Assembly (NCBI RefSeq): GCF_045062605.1
Contig: NZ_JBJGDW010000002.1
Span: 62,001-126,000, forward strand
Length of the DNA stretch: 64,000 nt
Reading direction: 5' to 3'
Origin: Deinococcus sp045062605
GTDB lineage: Bacteria; Deinococcota; Deinococci; Deinococcales; Deinococcaceae
This document shows positions 11,045-21,266 of the stretch, in pieces. How positions within the stretch are numbered: the stretch's first letter is position 1; the number at the start of each line of letters is the position of its first letter. A program made the position numbers and the translations under genes. Below the pieces are notes generated by a model that did no database searches, was not told the origin of the DNA, and saw only the letters and a program-made list of their open reading frames with translations.

Positions 11045-12958
11045 GTGACCCCGGCCCTGCCCCGCCTCTCTCCTGCCGACGTGCTGCTGCGCCTGCGTGG
11101 GGCGGACGCGCCGGGCATTGTTCTGCTGGAATCGCTGGGGCCAGCCGTGCCCTATGGCCGCTCTTCGTTTCTCAGCGCGTGGCCGACGCAGGTTCAATTC
11201 ACCCTGCCGGAGCGGCCCAGCGGCGACACCCTCTTTCCTGCGTGGCTAGGCGGCCTGAAATATGAGGCAGCAGGGGAGTTTGGGCTGGACACGCATCCGG
11301 CGCACGGTGAGGCCGGGTGGTGGGGTTTTTACCCCTCGGGGCTGGTCTGGGACCGTCAGGCTGGAACGCTGGAAGTGGTGGGGCAGCCGCATGTGGACTG
11401 GCAGGCGCTGCTGGCCCTTGACCCGCCTTCCCAGCCGACGCTGACCGTCGGTGAATTCGGTGCGGACGACGTGGATTATCCAGCGGGTGTGCGCGCCATT
11501 CAGGAACTGATCCGGGCGGGCGAGGTCTATCAGGTCAACCTCTCGCGGGGGGTGCGGGCGCAGGCGCAGGGCGATCCGCTGGCGGCGTACCTGCGCCTGC
11601 GGAAGCTGAATCCCAGCCCGTTCATGGCCTTTCTGGACATGGGGCCAGAGGTGGTGGTGTCGTGCAGCCCCGAGCGGCTGGTGGACTGGGCTGGAGGAGA
11701 GGTTTCCGCCCGCCCGATTGCGGGGACGCGGCGGCGCGGCCAGACCCCTGCCGAGGACGCCGCGCTGGAGGCCGAACTGCGCGCCAGCCCCAAGGAGGTG
11801 GCCGAACACCTGATGCTGGTGGATCTGGTGCGCCATGACCTGGGCCGGGTGGCGGCAGCGGGCAGCGTGCATGTGCCGGAGCTGATGCTGGTGGAACGCT
11901 ACAGCCACGTCATGCATCTGGTCTCGGAGGTGAGGGGGCGCGCGGCAGGCGGCGCAACACTGCGCGAGGTGCTGGCCGCCACCTTTCCTGGTGGAACGAT
12001 CACGGGCGCACCCAAACAACGGGTGATGACCGCCATCCGTGACCACGAGCCGGGACCGCGTGACTGGTACACCGGAAGTGTGGGAATCATCGGCGGCGCG
12101 CGAATAGACCTGAATATCCTGATCCGCACGGCAGCCTTCACGCGGCTGGAAAACGGCTGGGAGGTGGAGGTCCGCGCGGGCGGGGGCACGGTCATCGACT
12201 CGGACCCCCGGCATGAATCGGAGGAGACCGTTCATAAGGCCCAGGCACTTTTAAGTGCGCTGGCAGGTGTGCCGGGGCGCGTTGCCCAGCCGCCTGCACC
12301 GCCCACGCTGGGCCGCGTGTGGACGCCTCCAACTGCATCCGGCACATCGGGTCAGGGTTTGCGGGTGCATCTGCTGGACAACCGCGACTCGTTCACCTGG
12401 AATCTGGTCCACGATCTGCGGGCGCTGGGCGCGGCAGTCACGGTCTTCTCTCAGGATTCAGAGGTTCCAGACATTCTGCGCGCCCACCCGGACGCCGTGT
12501 TGACCGGGCCAGGGCCAGGAACGCCGGACAGCAGTGATCCCACGCTGGCGCTGACCCGCGAATGCCTGCGCCGGGGCCTGCCGCTGCTGGGCGTGTGCCT
12601 GGGCCATCAGGCGCTGGGGCAGGTGCTGGGTGGCGTGGTGAAGCGGGCCGCGCCCGTGCATGGCCGCCCGGAAGCGGTGCAACATGGTGGCGCGGGACTG
12701 TTTGAAGGTGTGCCGCCCGCCGCAGAATTCGGGCGCTATCACTCGCTGGTGGTGCGGGGTCTGCCGCCTGAATACATCACCGCCACGGGCGCGGGCGGCG
12801 AGATTATGGCGCTCGCTGTTCCTGGCAAGCCCGCATGGGGCGTGCAATTCCATCCCGAGAGCGTTCTGAGTCCGGCGGGCCGGGTGCTGCTGGACAACTG
12901 GCTGCGCCTATGCCGGGCATGGAACGCGCAAACGTCGGGGCGGGTGCAGGAGGTTTGA
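11045..12958 (+). CDS. pabB-pabA: Aminodeoxychorismate synthase, PabB-PabA fusion
   Basis: A 637-residue fusion that makes 4-amino-4-deoxychorismate for folate. Residues about 130-405 are the chorismate-binding PabB domain (IQELIRAGEVYQVNLSRGV, RPIAGTRRRG, LMLVDLVRHDLGRVA, FPGGTITGAPKQRVM). Residues about 440-630 are a class I glutamine amidotransferase with LLDNRDSFTWNLVHDL, the nucleophile in GVCLGHQ and the histidine in HPES. The order is synthase first and amidotransferase last. GTG at 11045 is the start, with TACAAT six bases before it, so the mRNA is probably leaderless. The next gene overlaps or abuts the end and encodes PabC. Confidence 0.93.
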   Translation: MTPALPRLSPADVLLRLRGADAPGIVLLESLGPAVPYGRSSFLSAWPTQVQFTLPERPSGDTLFPAWLGGLKYEAAGEFGLDTHPAHGEAGWWGFYPSGLVWDRQAGTLEVVGQPHVDWQALLALDPPSQPTLTVGEFGADDVDYPAGVRAIQELIRAGEVYQVNLSRGVRAQAQGDPLAAYLRLRKLNPSPFMAFLDMGPEVVVSCSPERLVDWAGGEVSARPIAGTRRRGQTPAEDAALEAELRASPKEVAEHLMLVDLVRHDLGRVAAAGSVHVPELMLVERYSHVMHLVSEVRGRAAGGATLREVLAATFPGGTITGAPKQRVMTAIRDHEPGPRDWYTGSVGIIGGARIDLNILIRTAAFTRLENGWEVEVRAGGGTVIDSDPRHESEETVHKAQALLSALAGVPGRVAQPPAPPTLGRVWTPPTASGTSGQGLRVHLLDNRDSFTWNLVHDLRALGAAVTVFSQDSEVPDILRAHPDAVLTGPGPGTPDSSDPTLALTRECLRRGLPLLGVCLGHQALGQVLGGVVKRAAPVHGRPEAVQHGGAGLFEGVPPAAEFGRYHSLVVRGLPPEYITATGAGGEIMALAVPGKPAWGVQFHPESVLSPAGRVLLDNWLRLCRAWNAQTSGRVQEV

Positions 12959-13656
12959 AGCCCCTGCCCCCCGAACTGGACCATCCCGCGTGGCTGCATG
13001 GGATGACGGCTTTTACCACTGTCCGCACGCATCAGGGCCGGGCGCTGCTGTGGCCCGCGCATCTGGACCGTTTGCGCCAGACCTGCGCGTTTCTGGGTCT
13101 GCCCGCCCTGGACGTCGATCTGCCGACGCTGGAGCCGTGGCCCTGGGGTCTGCTGCGCGTCACTGTGGGGGCGGAGGGAACGTTCTGGAGCCACCGTCCG
13201 CTGACCCCAGGCCCGCGTCCATCAGGCGGCGTGCACGTGCGCCTGACAGACATTCAGGTTCACCCGCAACTGGCCGCGCACAAGACCGGGAATTATCTGC
13301 CGTATCGCCTCGCCATGCAGAGGGCCGGGGACGCTTTTGAAAGCTGGCTCATCGGCCCGGATGGCACGCTGGCCGATGGCTCCCGCACCTCGCCGCTGCT
13401 GGAAATGGATGGACAATTGATCGTTCCCGCAGGCGGATTGCCGAGCGTCACGCGGGCCATCTTTTTGGAAGGCCGGGAATGGTCAGAGCGCAAAGTTCAT
13501 TGCTCGGAACTGCACACCGTGACCCGTGCGTGGATTTGCGGCAGCGGCGTGGGCATCGTGCCCGTGCGGAAAATTGTGGGCGAGGATTGGAGCGTAATCC
13601 TGCCTGTACAGTGGCCCCAGACAGATCATCCGGCGCTGATGTGGCCGGAAGGGTAA
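12919..13656 (+). CDS. pabC: Aminodeoxychorismate lyase / class IV aminotransferase
   Basis: Fold-type IV PLP enzyme that would split aminodeoxychorismate into 4-aminobenzoate and pyruvate. The family pattern is visible: LHGMTAFTTVRTHQGRALLWPAHLDRLR, the catalytic lysine in HKTGNYLPYRLAMQRA, and GTLADGSRTSPLLEMDGQL near the PLP phosphate site. The start is uncertain: ATG 12919 overlaps pabBA by 40 bases, while a TTG at 12955 overlaps the pabBA stop, with AGGAGG (12948-12953) only one base before it. Either way it is coupled to pabBA. The ending is certain. A branched-chain aminotransferase role is less likely given the neighbour. Confidence 0.85.
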   Translation: MERANVGAGAGGLKPLPPELDHPAWLHGMTAFTTVRTHQGRALLWPAHLDRLRQTCAFLGLPALDVDLPTLEPWPWGLLRVTVGAEGTFWSHRPLTPGPRPSGGVHVRLTDIQVHPQLAAHKTGNYLPYRLAMQRAGDAFESWLIGPDGTLADGSRTSPLLEMDGQLIVPAGGLPSVTRAIFLEGREWSERKVHCSELHTVTRAWICGSGVGIVPVRKIVGEDWSVILPVQWPQTDHPALMWPEG

Positions 13657-13661
13657 GCCTG

Positions 13662-13945
13662 TTAACCGCCCATCCGGCCCAGATACGCCTCGCCCCGCGC
13701 CGTCAGCTTGAGCAGTGACATCGGCGCACTCTCGCCGTCCGCGTTGCGGCACATGCTTTTCAGGGCGCAGGGGCCGCAGGAGCAGCCGTCGGCGGCGGGC
13801 ATCGCCTCCTGCACGTAGCCCCCGGTTTGCAGGGTTCGCAGCATGCCGCTCAGGGCCGCCTCTGAACTGCCCAGATCACGGGCCAGTTCAGAAGGCGTGC
13901 GCGGCTCTCCAGCCACGGCGCGCAGAATGACGGCCAGGGGAGCCA

Positions 13946-13946
<1 letters not shown>
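13662..13946 (-). CDS. feoC: FeoC-like small regulator of ferrous iron transport
   Basis: A 94-residue winged-helix protein with an N-terminal HTH (TPSELARDLGSSEAALSGMLRTL) and a cysteine cluster C-x-C-x2-C-x5-C in DGCSCGPCALKSMC, the arrangement in FeoC where the cysteines bind a cluster or metal in the wing. The GTG start shares its G with the feoB stop (TAGTG), so translation is coupled. Its position as the last gene of feoABC supports the name. It ends five bases from the convergent pabC. Confidence 0.82.
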
Positions 13947-16171
<2,225 letters not shown>

Positions 16172-16181
16172 TGTGCCACGC

Positions 16182-16412
16182 TCACTGGCGCACCCGGATG
16201 CCGTGCAGATCGGCGGCGCGCAGGGCCAGATCGGTGCCGTTGACGCGCACCTCGAAGGGATCACCCATCGGGGCGCGGCGCACCACCGTCACCGGAGCGC
16301 CGCGCACGAAGCCCAGTTCCAGCAGGCGGCGGCGCAGCGGATGGGCCGGGTCCAGCCCCACCACATGCGCGTGTTCACCGGGATTCAACTGATCCAGCGT
16401 CCGTTCGTTCAT
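16182..16412 (-). CDS. feoA: Ferrous iron transport protein FeoA
   Basis: A 76-residue SH3-like cytoplasmic protein that supports FeoB. Family segments are LNPGEHAHVVGLD, LRRRLLELGFVRGAPVTVVRRAPMGDP and a terminal LRAADLHGIRV. The internal ATG at 16412 is preferred because it has a purine-rich AGGGGAGCAGGG site in front and family homology begins there; an upstream in-frame ATG would add 12 residues. First gene of feoABC. Confidence 0.93.
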   Translation of the reverse strand: MNERTLDQLNPGEHAHVVGLDPAHPLRRRLLELGFVRGAPVTVVRRAPMGDPFEVRVNGTDLALRAADLHGIRVRQ

Positions 16413-16442
16413 CCCTGCTCCCCTGTGGGAAATCCCATACCC

Positions 16443-16471
16443 GATCAATTTACTCGGATTGAACAGGATTG
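16443..16471 (-). promoter_or_regulatory. Candidate feoABC promoter with overlapping inverted repeat
   Basis: On the minus strand TTGCAA (16466-16471), a 16-base gap and TAAATT make a plausible promoter. An inverted repeat TCAAT-N8-ATTGA (plus strand 16444-16461) covers the -10 part, where a repressor would block transcription. It does not match the classical Fur or DtxR boxes I know, so the regulator is unassigned. Confidence 0.4.
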
Positions 16472-16485
16472 CAAGGGCGGGAAAA

Positions 16486-17241
16486 TTACACTTCCGGTTC
16501 GAGTGCAGCCCAGAATCCCGCCATGTCTCCCGGCAATTCGGCCTCGGCCACCACCTGCGCCCCGGCCCACGGAAAGGCGATGCGGGCCGCGTGCAGCGCC
16601 TGACGTTCCAGGCCCAATCGGGCCGTGAGTTCGGGGGTCTGTCCGGTTTCTATGAATTCCACGAAGGCATCCCGCTCCGGGCCGTAAATCTTGTCGCCCA
16701 CCATCGGCAACCCCAGATGGAACAGGTGCGCCCGAATCTGATGCAGGCGGCCTGAGCGCGGGTGTGCCTCGATCAGCGCATGTCCATCTCGTTGTTCCAG
16801 CACGCGGAAATCGGTGATGGCAGGGCGGCCATTCGGAACCACCGCCTGACGCATCAAAACCCGGTTGGCCGCGCCCAGGCCCAGATCGCCCAGCGGGGCG
16901 TCCAGCGTGCGCCGCTCCCAGTCGGGCGTGCCGCGCACGATGGCCAGGTAAGACTTGCCCACCAGATGCGTCTTGAACAGCGTGAAAAAGCGCCGGGCAG
17001 CGTCGGTGTCGCGCGACAGCACCAGCAGGCCGCTGGTTTCGCGGTCCAGCCGGTGCGGCGGCGAGAGGTCCGGCTCCTCGGTTTCGCGCTGCATCCAGCC
17101 CAGGACGTCCGGCACCTCTACGCGCCCATCACGGTGAACCCGGTGCGTCAGCCACAGCGCGGGCTTGTGGACGATATAGAAATCCGGGTGTTCGGTGACG
17201 ATGCGCGGTTTTTCAAGCTCGGAAGCGGTCAAATCTCCCAC
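16486..17241 (-). CDS. RluA family pseudouridine synthase
   Basis: A 251-residue RNA pseudouridine synthase. The catalytic motif is HRLDRETSGLLVLSRD, where the aspartate attacks the uracil ring, and it is followed by GKSYLAIVRG, HPRSGRLHQIRAHL and GLPMVGDKIYG. No S4 domain is visible at the N-terminus, as in the short RluA-type enzymes. The start overlaps the end of the upstream FMN reductase by 13 bases (GTG at 17241); a TTG at 17232 is an alternative. Target RNA position cannot be assigned. Confidence 0.92.
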   Translation of the reverse strand: MGDLTASELEKPRIVTEHPDFYIVHKPALWLTHRVHRDGRVEVPDVLGWMQRETEEPDLSPPHRLDRETSGLLVLSRDTDAARRFFTLFKTHLVGKSYLAIVRGTPDWERRTLDAPLGDLGLGAANRVLMRQAVVPNGRPAITDFRVLEQRDGHALIEAHPRSGRLHQIRAHLFHLGLPMVGDKIYGPERDAFVEFIETGQTPELTARLGLERQALHAARIAFPWAGAQVVAEAELPGDMAGFWAALEPEV

Positions 17242-17807
17242 ACGCTCTGGTAGTCGCGCCCGCGCAGGCGCTCGGAAAGGTCAATGGTGCGGCTGACCGT
17301 GCGCGCAAGTCGCTCTGCCAGCCATTCCCCCGGCACCTCCGGCGCGTCCCAGTGGGCCGAGGTGGCGTAGACGAAATGCGGGTTGATGACGCAGCGGAAG
17401 TCGTGCATCAAACCAAGTGCAAAGGCCCCGTGGCTGAGATAGCCGTGGTCCAGTCCGCCGGACACCAGAAAAGTGACGGGCTTGTCGAACCACGCGCCGT
17501 GCAGATTGCGCTCCGCGTCGCTGCTGCCCGTCAGTTCCACCAGCGTCCGTGCCCCCGATCCCAGCCCCCAGTTGTAGACCGGGACGCCCAGCAACACGCC
17601 GTCCGCCTCCAGAATGGTGCGGTGGTACAGGTCCGCGTTGGGGTGGGCGTAGCAAGTGGCGTTGTCGAACGGAGGCAGCGGCGTCTCGCGCAGATCCAGA
17701 TGCGTGACCGTGTGTCCGGCCTCGCGGAGCTGCCGCGCGGCCAGCGTACAGAGCCACGCGCTGCGGCTCTCGGGGTCCAGGCTGGTGGACAGAACAGCAA
17801 ACTTCAT
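17229..17807 (-). CDS. NADPH-dependent FMN reductase-like flavoprotein
   Basis: A 192-residue flavodoxin-fold protein. The phosphate-binding loop is in AVLSTSLDPESRS near the N-terminus, followed by DLRETPLPPFD, the typical DGVLLGVPVYNWGLGSGARTL and KPVTFLVSGG. Such proteins reduce FMN, quinones or azo compounds with NAD(P)H. It overlaps the pseudouridine synthase gene downstream and follows the M48/DUF898 pair on the same strand. The physiological substrate is not known. Confidence 0.82.
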   Translation of the reverse strand: MKFAVLSTSLDPESRSAWLCTLAARQLREAGHTVTHLDLRETPLPPFDNATCYAHPNADLYHRTILEADGVLLGVPVYNWGLGSGARTLVELTGSSDAERNLHGAWFDKPVTFLVSGGLDHGYLSHGAFALGLMHDFRCVINPHFVYATSAHWDAPEVPGEWLAERLARTVSRTIDLSERLRGRDYQSVWEI

Positions 17808-17816
17808 ACGAGGAGG

Positions 17817-18968
17817 CTAGCGTTTTGTCGCGGGCTTGCCCTCTGCCTCAATCCGTTTCAGGTGCGCGATGCGGTCCGGCGTCCCCGGATGGGTGCTGAG
17901 CAGATCGAAAATGGACGGGCCGGACTTCTTCGTTGAAGTCTGCGAATCCTTCGCGTCTTCCTTTGCGTCGTCCTTTTCCAGCCGGGCCAGCATGGTTTGC
18001 AGGGGGCGCGTGGTGCCGTAGGTCCTGAGCATGTACCGGCCCGAAGCCTCGTCCGCCTGGGTTTCCGCCGCGCGCGAGTAGCCGCCGCTGAGCAGGGCTG
18101 CCGGAACTGCCGCCGCGAACGTGCCCGCGCTGATCAGATCGCCCGTGATCACGGTGGTCGCCAGCGTCAGCCCCAGCGCCTGATACACGCCCGCCAGTCC
18201 GTGCCGGTTGGTCACATGCCCGGTTTCGTGGGCCAGTACGCCCATCAATTCGCGGTCACTTTTTGCCAGCGCCACCAGTTGATCGGTCATGACCACCGTG
18301 CCGCCGGGCAGGGCGAAGGCGTTCGCGCCAAGTTCGCTCACGCCGCCCGCCTCGCCGTCACGAATGAGCAGGCGGTAGGGGTAGCCGCCCCCCGCCCACG
18401 CCGCCACCTTACGGAACTCGGCCTTGAGTTGCTGTTGCCGCGCTGCACTGAGTTGAGATGGGCCAAAGTAATCGCCGTTTTCCAGCACGCCGATGGTTTC
18501 GCGGTCAAACGTGGCCAGCACGCTTCTGGGCGTGGCGAGGGCGGCCTGCCGCGCCACCGCCGGAATGCCGTAGACGACGAACAGCGCCAGCGCGGCCAGC
18601 GAAACCCCCAGCGCGGCCAGCGCCGCCCACCAGCGCGATTCCAGGGCGCGCACGCCGCTCAGGGCGCGGTTGCGTCCGGTGGCGCGTTCCCAGGCGCTCA
18701 CGCCCGCGTCGTCACGGGTCTCGAAACGGCCTGCACCGGGGAAGGTGATGGCTCGTCGCACGCCAGGAATCGGAGCCTCCACGCCCAGCGTCCGCGCGGG
18801 CCAGCTCTGCGCGAAAGGCAGCGTGCCAGGAAGGCCCAGACCGGCGCTTGCGGCCACCCTCAGCGACGCCGTCTGCGCGTCCACGGTCAAGGTCGCGGGC
18901 TGATCGCGGCTGCTGCGGCCATCGAAGTACACGCCCTCCAGGATGATCGGCCCATGCTGCTCTGACAT
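17817..18968 (-). CDS. M48 family metallopeptidase, membrane-anchored
   Basis: A 383-residue protein. Residues 1-140 form an N-terminal domain found in some M48 proteins, followed by one clear membrane helix (WWAALAALGVSLAALALFVVYG region). The peptidase domain has the zinc site HETGH in MGVLAHETGHVTNRHGLAG and the downstream ligand in AETQADEASGRYML. The C-terminus has the Lys-rich SQTSTKKSGPS linker and LSTHPGTPDRIAHL, a usual M48 ending. The ATG at 18968 lies directly after the DUF898 gene (2-base gap), so the pair is an operon, as in many other bacteria. Likely acts in membrane protein quality control. Confidence 0.88.
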   Translation of the reverse strand: MSEQHGPIILEGVYFDGRSSRDQPATLTVDAQTASLRVAASAGLGLPGTLPFAQSWPARTLGVEAPIPGVRRAITFPGAGRFETRDDAGVSAWERATGRNRALSGVRALESRWWAALAALGVSLAALALFVVYGIPAVARQAALATPRSVLATFDRETIGVLENGDYFGPSQLSAARQQQLKAEFRKVAAWAGGGYPYRLLIRDGEAGGVSELGANAFALPGGTVVMTDQLVALAKSDRELMGVLAHETGHVTNRHGLAGVYQALGLTLATTVITGDLISAGTFAAAVPAALLSGGYSRAAETQADEASGRYMLRTYGTTRPLQTMLARLEKDDAKEDAKDSQTSTKKSGPSIFDLLSTHPGTPDRIAHLKRIEAEGKPATKR

Positions 18969-18970
18969 CA

Positions 18971-20131
18971 CTAGAAGCCCACCTGAATGTCCAGCAGTTC
19001 GGTGGCCGCCTCGCCAAACGCCGAGGTTTCGCCGCCCACCCCCGCCGCGAAGTCGTCCAGTGGGGCGATGGCGCGCACGGTCAGTCCGCCCAGCACGTAG
19101 CGGTTCTGGCGCACCGCCGCCCACGGTGAGGCCAGCCCCAGCGTCAGCACCCGCGCGGCGCTGTTGGTCACGCTGATCCACACCAGCCGCCAGGGGCTGA
19201 AGGTGGCCCGCATTCTCACCACGCCGCCCAGTTCCATGTTATTGAGGACATAGACCATCGTCGCGCCGCGCACGTACTGCCAGCCCACCACATACAGGAC
19301 CAGCACCGCCAGATAGCCAGCCGCCGCCGCCGCCAGAAAGGGTGCGGAGGCCGCCAGATTCGCCAGGTCTATGTCGGCGAAATCGAAGTTGCCCACCAGC
19401 GTGGCGGCCCGCGCCACCAGCGGGATGCCGATCACCACGCCGCCCGCAAGAGTCAGCCCCAGCGCGGTCAGGCCGATCAGGTAAAAGGGGCCGACATCGC
19501 CCCGGAAGGTGGCACGCGCCGAGCCGTAGGCCAGACCGTCTACCTGATAGCGCCGCTGCATGTACCATGCCCACGGCAGCGCCAGCCCAAAGGAAATGCT
19601 TGCCACGAAGTTTGCCAGCATGTAGGCCACGTAAGCCCCGCCCGTGGTGCCGTGAAAGCGGAAGCGCAGGCCCCGGTGAACAGTGTTGACCGCCTGAAAG
19701 CGCATGGACTGGCGCACCAGCACCGGATAGCCAATCCCATAGACCACGGCCAGCACCACCGCCACCCACTGCGTCCGCTCGAATTGCCCCGAAACCGCGT
19801 AGGCCACGAACAGCGCCGCCACGATCAGGTAGCCGCGCAGCAGCGCCGCCGGATTGGCGCGGTACTCGAAGTTCTGGCCGTCCACCCAGGTGTGGCCATA
19901 AAAATACTGTCGGTTGCGAACGCGCGCCCACGGCAGGTACAGCCCCAGCGTCACGAAGGTCAGCGCGATGTTCACGATCCACAGCCGGAAATACTCGCTT
20001 GCCGTGCCGGTAAAGCCGACGGGGTATTCGGTGACGGTGGCCGGGCCGGATTGAACAGCTTCATAGGACTGAGCTTGAACGTGTCGGCCCAGATTCGGAG
20101 CGTCATTCGGGGGCGCGGCGGGATCGATCAT
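18971..20131 (-). CDS. DUF898 (YjgN family) polytopic membrane protein
   Basis: A 386-residue membrane protein with about eight hydrophobic segments. Family signatures appear twice, as EYFRLWIVNIALTFVTLGLY-LPWARVRNRQYF in the first half and LVWISVTNSAARVLTLGLA-SPWAAVRQNRYVL in the second, so the protein shows an internal duplication in which each half has a TLGL-PWA-VR motif. It lies two bases before the M48 peptidase gene. The YjgN family has no established function; the pairing with an M48 peptidase suggests a shared membrane role. Confidence 0.85.
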   Translation of the reverse strand: MIDPAAPPNDAPNLGRHVQAQSYEAVQSGPATVTEYPVGFTGTASEYFRLWIVNIALTFVTLGLYLPWARVRNRQYFYGHTWVDGQNFEYRANPAALLRGYLIVAALFVAYAVSGQFERTQWVAVVLAVVYGIGYPVLVRQSMRFQAVNTVHRGLRFRFHGTTGGAYVAYMLANFVASISFGLALPWAWYMQRRYQVDGLAYGSARATFRGDVGPFYLIGLTALGLTLAGGVVIGIPLVARAATLVGNFDFADIDLANLAASAPFLAAAAAGYLAVLVLYVVGWQYVRGATMVYVLNNMELGGVVRMRATFSPWRLVWISVTNSAARVLTLGLASPWAAVRQNRYVLGGLTVRAIAPLDDFAAGVGGETSAFGEAATELLDIQVGF

Positions 20132-20299
20132 CTGCCTGTCATGCTATGCGCTGAAAAGGGGCAGTGAACAGTCGGAACGAGGGGGTCGAAGGGCGCTCTG
20201 GGGGTACACCACCCCCACTGCATGGGGATCACCTTTGATGGGGAAGGCTCAGAGACCTCGGGGAAAGCGCACAGATGACGACGTTTCCCCCGATCTCAC

Positions 20300-21184
20300 C
20301 TATTTCTTCGCCGCCGCCACGATCTGCGGCAGATGATCGGGCAGCTTCAGCATCGGCAGGTCAAAGACCGTTTTCGCCGGTTCGTTGGGGGCGGTGTTGC
20401 CCTCCTTGAGCATGGCGTACTGGTCTTTGGTGATCGGCGGGTTGGGCAGCAGGTTCATCATCGGCACGGCCAGATTCATCAGCACAATCGGCACGGGCAC
20501 GATGGGTTTCTTTTTGCCCAGTGCGCCCAGTTCCAGCTCCAGCAACTGCCGGAAGGTGTATTCCTCGGGGCCGGTCAGGGCGTAGGTCTCGTTCAAGCCG
20601 GTTTCGGATTCGGCGGCTCCGGCGAACGCCTGCGCCACGTCCTGCACGCTGACGGGCCGGAAGGGAAAGGTGCCGTCGCCGATCTGCGGCACGATGGGGG
20701 CCACGCTGACCAGTTCCCGCAGCACCCGCCCAAAAAAGTCGTCGCCCAGACCGAAGATCAGGCTGGGTTCAAAGATGGTGTAGCGCAGGCCGCTGCTCTT
20801 GACCAGTGCCTCGGCGCGGCCCTTGCTGGCACTGTAGCCGCTGGCGCTGTTTACGTCTGCCCCCAGCGCGCTCATGTGGACATAGCGTGCACCGCGTGGC
20901 ACGGCGGCCAGCACATGCCGCGTGCCCTCCACATGCACCGCCTGAAAGGTCTGTGCGCCCTTTTCGGCAATGATGCCCACCAGATGAACCACGGCTTCGG
21001 GGTCCACTTTCGCCACGGCGTCCAGAACGCTGGCGGGATCGGTCACGTCCACCCGGATGGGCTGGCCCGCGCCGCCCTGCTTGCCCTCGCGGCTGCCCGC
21101 CCAGACCTGATGGCCGCGCGAGACGAGTTCCTTCACGACGGCCTGCCCGACAAATCCGGTTCCCCCGGTCACGAGTATCTTCAT
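20300..21184 (-). CDS. Complex I NDUFA9-like NAD(P)-binding SDR protein
   Basis: A 294-residue atypical short-chain dehydrogenase. The Rossmann loop is TGGTGFVGQAVVKEL at the N-terminus, followed by VVHLVGIIAEKG, MSALGADVNSASGYSASKGRAE with the Y-x3-K pair, and FEPSLIFGLGDDFF. This set is typical of the NDUFA9/YlbE-like branch, whose members bind NADPH and are linked to quinone or complex I function or act as general reductases. A ribosome-binding site AGGAAGGAG precedes the ATG. The 168 bases downstream before DUF898 hold no gene, only a small GGGGGT/ACCCCC hairpin near 20201. Confidence 0.82.
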   Translation of the reverse strand: MKILVTGGTGFVGQAVVKELVSRGHQVWAGSREGKQGGAGQPIRVDVTDPASVLDAVAKVDPEAVVHLVGIIAEKGAQTFQAVHVEGTRHVLAAVPRGARYVHMSALGADVNSASGYSASKGRAEALVKSSGLRYTIFEPSLIFGLGDDFFGRVLRELVSVAPIVPQIGDGTFPFRPVSVQDVAQAFAGAAESETGLNETYALTGPEEYTFRQLLELELGALGKKKPIVPVPIVLMNLAVPMMNLLPNPPITKDQYAMLKEGNTAPNEPAKTVFDLPMLKLPDHLPQIVAAAKK

Positions 21185-21266
21185 GGTTGTTCTCCTTCCT
21201 GGTCTGACTTTCCTAGTCTAACTTCAGGTTCTGATCCGACGCAGGTTGCTGCTTTGGCCTGGGTTG

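Noticed and set aside
20201..20218. GGGGGT/ACCCCC hairpin as a terminator of the SDR gene
   Set aside because: It lacks a T-tract on the minus strand and lies about 80 bases past the stop.
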